The notes under the pieces were generated by a model that worked only from the letters and a program-made list of their open reading frames with translations, was not told the origin of the DNA and did not search any database. Made by a program: the position numbers and the translations under genes. A DNA stretch of 64,000 bases, from assembly GCA_964034945.1 (NCBI GenBank), contig OZ035962.1, positions 70,322,274 through 70,386,273 on the forward strand, read 5' to 3'. This DNA is from Chrysopilus asiliformis. Its lineage: Eukaryota; Arthropoda; Insecta; Diptera; Rhagionidae. Below are positions 57,517 through 64,000 of the stretch, piece by piece (within the stretch, counting starts at the first letter, position 1; each line of letters begins with the position of its first letter).

Positions 57517-59210
57517 CAGTACCCCGCCATAAAATTAGGAACACTTGCAATTTTATTATTTTAAAGAGGAAAAACGCCTCCTTTGTTTGGTATCCAGGTT
57601 ATTGAAATTATTTTTATTACTTTTCCATTGGAGCACACTGTGTTAGACGTTTCTCAAAATATACGACGTCTAAAATATTAATGTGTGCACCCACAAGGGC
57701 ACTATATGAAAAATGGAGTTAAATGCGGGTATTTAGAAGTGTCGCATTTTACTTGTTTTGTATTATTTAAGTATTTTAAAATGCTTGAATTATAATTTGG
57801 TCACATTTTGGTATTGTGGAATATTTTTTGGTAAGTAATATTGGAAAAAAAAATTATTAGCTACTCATTGTGTGGAGAATTTCTGTAGATCACGGAACGG
57901 TGTTATTTTTTAAAAAAATGGGCAAAAATAAGGATATTTCTCCAACAAAGAAGTCAGAAATTGCAGCTTACTTGAACGCCAAGATATTTTCTTACAGACA
58001 GATAGCAGAAAAGAGCAATGTGGGCCTTACAACTGTCGCAAGAATTGCGAAAAAGGTTAAGAACACGCGAGACAATATGGAGATGCAGGAAAACCAGAGA
58101 AAGAATTGTGGAACTAAGTCAAAAATAACGGACCGAACTAAGAGAAAAGTAATCTCATTAGCTCTTAACAATCGAAGGAAACCAGCTTTGGAAATCGCTA
58201 AGGAACTGAATGAGAGCGGTGTCGATATTTCACTCAGAAGCATCGAAAGAATATTTAAAGCAAATCATTTAAAATGTCGACGACCAGCAAAAAAGCCTAA
58301 ACTAACGTTGAGAATGAAAAAGCAGCGATTAATTTGGGCAAAACTTCACCGAAATTATCAGGAAAACTATTGGAAGAAGGTTTGTTACAATTTCCTTAAA
58401 AATAGTGATCGTTTTTAGAATTTATTTATTGCATAGCAATAATTTTTATTTCTGCAATTTTTTCAGATAATCTTCAGCGATGAATGCCGGTTACAAGCTG
58501 TGACTGAGTCGGTCAAGTTCGTACGGAGGAGGCCTCATGAACGGTTCAGGGAAGACTGTGTACAAAAACAAGTCAAACATCCACCCTCAGTTATGATTTG
58601 GAGCTGCATAACCCATGAAGGACCAGGTCCACTGTATTTTGTCAATGGAACAATGAACACTGTCCAATACAAAGGTGTTCTGGAAAACTATTTATTACCA
58701 TATATGGATAGTCTAGATTGTCCAACTGCAGAATACACATTTATGCAGGATGGTGCACCGTGCCTCACGTCAAAAGACAGCACAAAATTCCTTAATGACA
58801 ATAACGTAAGCATTCTACCGTGGGCAGGCAATTCTCCGGATCTTAACGCCATCGAGAACTGTTGGGCATACTTAAAATCAAAAGTGTACTCCCGCAATAA
58901 TACCACAGTACAAAATCTGCAACAAAACATCGAAGACATTTAGAATAATGACGATGGACTGCGGAATATGATCAAAAATTGTATAAGCAGCATGCCTAAC
59001 AGAGTACAAGCAGTACTTAAAAATCGAGGCGGCCTGACAAAATACTGACAATTAAATACTATTTATGTATAAAATTTATTCGATAAAACAATAAAGAATA
59101 TTCTATAATTTCAAAAAAAAAAAAAATTCGATTTATATTGTTTAAATGTTAGATGCGAAAAACGATTAACCGAAAACTCTAAGTGTTCCTAATTTTGTGG
59201 CGGGATACTG
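57517..59210 (+). mobile_element. Tc1-type (DD34E) transposon, 1694 bp
   Basis: TIRs CAGTACCCCGCCATAAAATT (left) and CAGTATCCCGCCACAAAATT (right, other strand), continuing AGGAACACTT, about 30 bp with two differences. TA on both sides (57515-57516 and 59211-59212). Carries a transposase gene with one intron and one premature stop. Located 230 bp after the helicase stop codon. Confidence 0.92.
57918..59048 (+). pseudogene. Tc1-type transposase with intron, one nonsense codon
   Basis: Exon 1 is 57918-58379 (MGKNKDISPTKKSEIAAYLN start, helix-turn-helix FSYRQIAEKSNVGLTTVARI, second HTH and basic stretch CRRPAKKPKLT). An 87-bp GT-AG segment (58380-58466) interrupts Tyr-Trp-Lys-Lys and Ile-Ile-Phe-Ser-Asp-Glu, the usual join in this family. 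Exon 2 is 58467-59048. Catalytic residues D159 (FSDE), D249 (MQDGAPC) and E284 (NAIENCW) with 34 residues between the last two: DD34E. Without stops the protein would be 347 aa, normal for Tc1; codon 313 (58941-58943) is TAG, where the family often has Trp. The last 34 codons (ending GGLTKY) remain readable. All else is intact, so decay is recent. Confidence 0.88.
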
Positions 59211-59401
59211 TACGTAGTATAATATTGTTATCACGAAAAATGTCGGCCTCTTAATTTTGTCTAAAAAAACAGTTCCCGAGCACTCCTAAGTCGATTTGTG
59301 CATTTCTTAAAAATTAATAGTCCTGAAATTTTACAGGCATGTTTGGTCCTGGAATGGGACAATCTTTTTGGTGGAAATCCGTTAACCGGAACCAAAAATT
59401 A

Positions 59402-60073
59402 GAGTAAGTTCGGGTATTGTGGTACACCTTCTTTTATTTTCATAATAAATCACTAGTTTTAAAAGCAATTATGTTAGAATTTCGTTTACGATACCTCCAG
59501 AGGCTTGCCTATAAAATTCCAAAGCAATGTTACCAATCATAAAAAAGTACACTAACTGAAAAAGCAGTGCTCCAAAAAATTGGCGGGTAATGTGGTATAC
59601 TGTTTCTTCCATACAAATATTTAAGGTGGGTAAGGTGGAATAATGTTTCTTCCATTCAAATATTAAATATTTGTATGGAAAAAATAGTATGCAACATTAG
59701 CCGTTTTTCCACCATGATAAACCAAAAAAATGATTTCTTAGTCAAATTCGCATCAATCCAAAAATGTTCCTTTCAAAAATCAAATGTGTTGTCTAAATAA
59801 TCGTTCACTGATTCACAGTTAAAAAAACAACTTAATATTGGCTTTCGAGATTCACTTGAATGTGGAGACAATAAAATTTTGATTAGGCTCAAAAACGTAT
59901 TTCAGAAAATTCCGGTATAACCTGATAAAACATGGACTTGTCAACACCAACAATGGTTACCGAATTTCACAAAAAACAGTTTTGTATGTTTGATCTTGCG
60001 ATGCGACATCTCATATCCGAGAAATGATGGTGTACCACATTACCCGCCTATACCAAAATACCCGAACTTACTC
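59402..60073. mobile_element. TA-flanked MITE, 672 bp
   Basis: TIRs GAGTAAGTTCGGGTATTGTG and (other strand) GAGTAAGTTCGGGTATTTTG, with TA on each side (59400-59401, 60074-60075), so Tc1/mariner-like. Further internal words: GGCGGGTAATGTGG and GGTGTACCACATTACCCGCC. A fragment of the family lies at about 34650-34870. Confidence 0.7.
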
Positions 60074-60075
60074 TA

Positions 60076-61691
60076 TGTATTATAGAGATCATTTTTGTCT
60101 AACAACTCAAATTAGTGTAAAACCGAAATTCAAAATAATCCCCCATCGTGACGTAAGATCTACCGACTAGTCGGCAGTACACACGAGCAGCCGTGGTTAT
60201 CGCTTATACATATCGCTGCTTACGTTCGCCCTTTGTTAAAACTAAGTTTTATTGTCGTTGAATTCTTATGCCGACCGCATGCATATCTGCTGTTTTGGGG
60301 GTTTATTTTTCAAGTTTTGAGTTGTTTGAAAAAAAAACAGTCTTCTTATAATTTGTTTATGCCGGAACTAACCAAAATTGCAGCTTTTTAGAAATCGCAA
60401 TTTCGTTTTTTGTTATTTACTCCGAAACTATGCATTTTCAAGTAGTCTAATGTTTAACAGAAGTTGGAGAGAATCTAACAAATTTATCTTTTACTAGAAC
60501 TCCGTATCTCAAGCCGTTATCGAGATATACCGTTATTTAAAAAAATCAGTATTTTGCGATTATCTCGAAAAATAACGGGTTTTTTGTACATATTCACAAA
60601 AAAAATTTAGAAAACCCTCTTTGGTCTTTTCAAATTTCCAAGCATACATAAACATGCGTTTTATCAATCTTTTTAGAAAGGGGGGACGCCAAATACATTT
60701 ACCAAGTGAAATCTAGTACATACATAATACATATCTATTACAGAATATAAGAAATTTAAATCTCAAAGTTGTTCATTAATTTGTACCTTTAATTACATGT
60801 AAAATTTCACACAAAAAATTTATAACAGCTTTTCTCAAATAGTTTCTTCTAAAAGTATATGTGTAGAATGCAATTTCAATTATTAGTCTAATAAAATAAC
60901 ATAACACTAACAGCTTTTGCTGATTCATTTCACCCAAATAAACTCACTTTTCGTTTCCACGTCCAAAATAGGTGGCGGATTTTTCGACATTTTGAGGTGA
61001 GAGATTTCAGGGTCGAATTCTAACATATTTGTGATCACAATACCAAATAATGAGAAAACTCACTTATTCGGTTTTCTCACGGAAAAATTTTTCTCATTTG
61101 GCAATCACAATACCGCTGCAGGCTGATGATTTTGTGAAAACTACTTTTCGTCTCTGCTCCAGGCATTTCGAAGGAAAATTTTTCACCAATATTGAATATC
61201 TGGTAAGATCAAGCGTCCTTACAAACTTTCTAAATGAAAATACCTCATGGTAAGATCAATTGTTGCACAAAATTTCGCAAATTATTTTGATAATTGACAA
61301 AATGGTTTCCGCTTCTGTAACGAGAGGAACCCGCTCAGATATGGGCATCTGAAAGCCGTTCTCGAAAAAAAGATGGTACGAAAATTTTCGAACCCTCTTA
61401 TTTCGAAAATTTCATTCAAAAAATCAACTTTGTTTCTAGTTTTTTTTTTAAATAATTATATTAAAAACTTTTTAAGCCTTTGATCTAGAAAAACTGTACT
61501 TAAATGAATCGATTAAAACATTTTCCGTTCAATAATGTGATGACTAAAAAATTGAACGAATAATTTGAAAATTTCAACGGACATGAGTTTCACGATGGCC
61601 ACACTCTATTTTTATATAGTCACTCTGATCAACACCATCGGGATCAAAGCTGGTAGAACTTTCTTTCGTCCCTCGAAAAAGCTCTGTATAA
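60076..61691. other. Intergenic DNA with repeat words and a THAP fragment
   Basis: AT-rich. The part 60350-60620 shares TTATCTCGAAAAATAACGGG-type sequence with the interior of the 35355 element. A THAP-like remnant is at 61125-61247. No intact gene. Confidence 0.4.
61125..61247 (+). pseudogene. THAP-domain C-terminal remnant
   Basis: The frame reads DDFVKTTFRLCSRHFEGKFF then TNIEYLVRSSVLTNFLNE. LCSRHFE...F is the second Cys-His pair of a THAP zinc-binding domain (as in P-element-type transposases and their host derivatives). The first Cys pair is not present upstream; the frame before it is unrelated. An orphan exon or a dead TE piece. Confidence 0.5.
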
Positions 61692-62122
61692 AGGCCCAAC
61701 TACGATCGACATAGGAGCGCATATGTTAATGTCAAATTCCCAACGAATGTTGACATACATAGCTGTCAACATAAAGGCCCAACTACGATCGACATAGCAG
61801 CGCATATGTAAATGTCAAATTCCCAACGAATGTTGACATACATAGCTGTCAACATAAAAGCTAATCTTCATTTTACCTCAAGTGGAAATTAATAGGGCCA
61901 CAATATTATTAAATTCACACTAAAATTTTAGGTTATGTTCACTATTTACATATGCCAGTTCCATTTGTATCGAATTTTTTATGCTTAACGAATGTTTAAC
62001 GAAGGTTTGAAAGTGGCAACACTTTGACACATGTCTATTGTGGGTAACAACACTGACTTTCTTATTCTGAAAATGACATATGCAGCTACATATGCGTTCT
62101 TCTGTCTATCATAGTTGGGCCT
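61692..62122. mobile_element. Harbinger-like MITE, 431 bp (TAA target)
   Basis: TIRs AGGCCCAACTACGATCGACA (left) and AGGCCCAACTATGATAGACA (right, other strand), TAA on both sides (61689-61691, 62123-62125). The first 86 bp are tandemly repeated from 61777. Non-coding. Confidence 0.72.
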
Positions 62123-62136
62123 TAAGACGAAATTAA

Positions 62137-62379
62137 CCCATTCGGTATTTTGATACCATATGGCAACGCAGTTAAAAATTTGAATTGACTTATATTTATT
62201 TATTTTCAACACTCTATTTTGATTTTTTGAGTAAAAAGCTGGACTACAGTGGACGTATTTGTAAAAAATAAAAATTTTTAATTTTTTTTTGTTTTAAATG
62301 AATACTAATAGCTTAAACGTCATTAATTTGTATAGAGAAAATTTTTAACCCCCATAGAAAAAAACATGTACCGAACGGG
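62137..62379. mobile_element. piggyBac-like MITE, 243 bp
   Basis: Ends CCCATTCGGTA and TACCGAACGGG; TTAA precedes (62133-62136) and TTGT follows. Probably a TTAA element whose right flank has mutated. Non-coding. Confidence 0.45.
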
Positions 62380-63056
62380 TTGTTAGAAAAAAATGATTTC
62401 TATAATACGAATATAATACGCACTCGCTTAGTTTTCATATTTTGACTTTCATGTTTTGCTTGTATGTTGAGGGGATAATTGCTTTCCAAGACATATTTAA
62501 GATTAGTTCGCTCTGCCATGGAAGCCACGCAGTGTCGTCCCAAATGTTTTCTTCAAAAATTTCAAACCGCTATAAAATTATTATTCTTCAATCGATTTTA
62601 AATCCGTAAATGCCAAAAGACGTGAATTAAAAATTCTTTCAATGCCCGGCGGGGAATTTTTGGAGCTATTGAAAAGTATTTTGAGCCACTTTTGAATTTC
62701 GGGATTCAGTAACCCCCAACCCCACGCACTAAAGTGCGTTTTTTCACATCCAGGAATCATTAAATGTACTTTTAAGTGTTCTGCAACACGTTTTGGTTTT
62801 ATTCCCGTAGAAAAATTAAGTATCTGTGCAATTTTGTGTTATCATTATAGATAATTGAATTAATCATATGCAATCAACAAAAATTGTTTTTTTCATCTTA
62901 AGAAATAATTGAAAAAATAGTTTTTTTTACGTTTTAAATAATTTTACTTTAAATGCGATTAAACAAATTTTTTTGTGATAAGGGCAATTTTTCCACTTTA
63001 CAAATGGTGCAATGCAAATGGGTTAATGACATTTAACATTTTTTTGGGGAACAATT
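62380..63056. other. Intergenic DNA, no gene seen
   Basis: About 0.7 kb, AT-rich, with nothing recognised. Confidence 0.4.
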
Positions 63057-63229
63057 GAGGGGCCTAGAAGTAAAAGGGTTCAAGTGCACTTTTTGTAGTT
63101 CCGAGATAAATGGGTTTAAAGTTAAATTAAATTTCAAAATTTCATACGTTTTGGAAACTATGCAAATATTTGAGTGTTATTTAAAGGCAAAAAAACATGC
63201 ACTTGAACCCTTTTACTTCCAAGCCCCTC
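63057..63229. mobile_element. MITE with long TIRs, 173 bp (AATT flanks)
   Basis: TIRs of about 32 bp: left GAGGGGCCTAGAAGTAAAAG, right (other strand) GAGGGGCTTGGAAGTAAAAG, both continuing GGTTCAAGTGCA. AATT on both sides (63053-63056, 63230-63233). Superfamily not assigned. Confidence 0.72.
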
Positions 63230-63417
63230 AATTTATGTGTTTAAAAGCATGGGCTAATCTATTCTAAGGCTACCTATAGTACTGTTATCGCATTTTGTTT
63301 GAGATTTTTGTTATAGTTATCGCTTCGGAGCAGAAGCATTTTCGCTTGCGGCGCCAATCTTTTGTTATTTATCTCTCATAAATTAATTTTTGAGCACGCA
63401 AAAAAATAACTCCGTAG

Positions 63418-64000
63418 CAGAGTTGGGCAAAATGTAATTTAATTAATAATTAAATTACTTGTAATTGAATTACATGTAATTGAATTACTTTGTAATTGCA
63501 ATTACATGTAATTGTTTTTGTTTTTAATTACAAATAATTTAATTACAAGTAATTATTTTTCATCAATTACAAAGTAATTGAATTACATGTAATTGCAATT
63601 ACAAAGTAATTCAATTACATGTAATTTAATTACAAGTAATTCAATTACACGTTTAATTACTTAAATAAAATTGGTAACTAAATTGAATTTCCACCGTTCT
63701 AAAAAAACCCGGTTTCTGAAACGGCGACATTTCAGGTTTTAAACTCATAGTAATTGCTTAAGCAAAATTTAAGCAGTGGTGAAGTTTGCTTAGCAATGCT
63801 GATTTGCTTTCCTTTGTGTTTCTTATACAGGAAAATCGATTTCTTTTTTTTGGAAAATAGTACAGAGCAAAATAAAATTAGGGAGGAAATTTCTGAACAG
63901 CACATGACTTTCTTATACAACAAAAAAAATTTTTTTTTTTCAGGAAAATACCCTAGAGCAAAATAAAATTCTCGAGGAAATTTCTGAACAGCACACGACT
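63418..64000 (+). mobile_element. Left part of a hAT-like element, cut by window end
   Basis: CAGAGTTGGGCAAAATG at 63418 is a hAT-like start, followed by a 230-bp array (63430-63660) of TTACAAGTAATT/TTACATGTAATT words in both orientations. The right end is outside the window, so no TSD can be checked; the left candidate 8-mer is CTCCGTAG. Confidence 0.5.
63828..64000 (+). repeat. Tandem duplication, about 95-bp unit
   Basis: AGAGCAAAATAAAATT, GAGGAAATTTCTGAACAGCA and GACT recur at about 63862-63908 and 63955-64000, preceded in both by AGGAAAAT. The second copy reaches the window end. Confidence 0.65.

Noticed and set aside
1..64000. tRNA or rRNA genes
   Set aside because: No sequence with a recognisable T-arm/A-box pair or rRNA core was seen on reading; a covariance-model scan would be decisive.

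Overview
The window reads as nuclear DNA of an insect, most likely a fly (Diptera). It is AT-rich, has short GT-AG introns (53 to 212 bp) next to a few very long ones, and carries about five single-copy eukaryotic genes set in dense, nested transposable-element (TE) sequence. There are no bacterial operons, no CRISPR arrays and no rRNA or tRNA genes that I can see.

Host genes in order: Hsc70-5, the mitochondrial Hsp70 mortalin (9126-19149, minus strand, 7 coding exons, 686 aa, with a 7.3 kb intron full of TEs); a conserved protein I cannot name (31519-32684, plus strand, 2 exons, 370 aa); DPCD (36955-37627, minus strand, 2 exons, 206 aa); ND-B14.5A/NDUFA7 of respiratory complex I (41819-42166, plus strand, 2 exons, 97 aa); and the DDX56/Dbp9-type DEAD-box helicase (Drosophila Hlc; 53799-57288, plus strand, 7 exons, 544 aa). 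All five have open, in-phase exons with consensus splice sites. Nothing suggests they work as a unit; two are mitochondrial, one nucleolar, one linked to cilia.

The rest is mainly TEs, many defined here to the base by terminal inverted repeats (TIRs) and target-site duplications (TSDs): eight hAT-type insertions with exact 8-bp TSDs; one 2.0 kb PIF/Harbinger element with TTA TSDs and several related MITEs with TAA/TTA TSDs; TTAA-flanked piggyBac-like MITEs; an intact mariner (irritans type, DD34D, 349-aa transposase, 30-bp perfect TIRs) inside an older MITE; a Tc1-type DD34E element with an intron and one nonsense codon; a gypsy-type LTR element whose reverse transcriptase has been deleted in frame; six copies of a Helentron/DINE-like family with a (GACGGACA)n tract; and a LINE ORF2 relic.

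Layout: 1-9125, nested TE region with no supported gene; 9126-19149, Hsc70-5; 19150-31500, hAT, Helentron-like and MITE cluster; 31500-42200, three compact genes separated by repeats, including a 1.3 kb inverted repeat just upstream of ND-B14.5A; 42200-53400, Harbinger, LTR element, mariner and a THAP-coding palindrome; 53799-57288, helicase; 57345-64000, Tc1 element and MITEs. I found no new multi-gene system. The most notable features are recent, possibly mobile elements and the nested insertion record.
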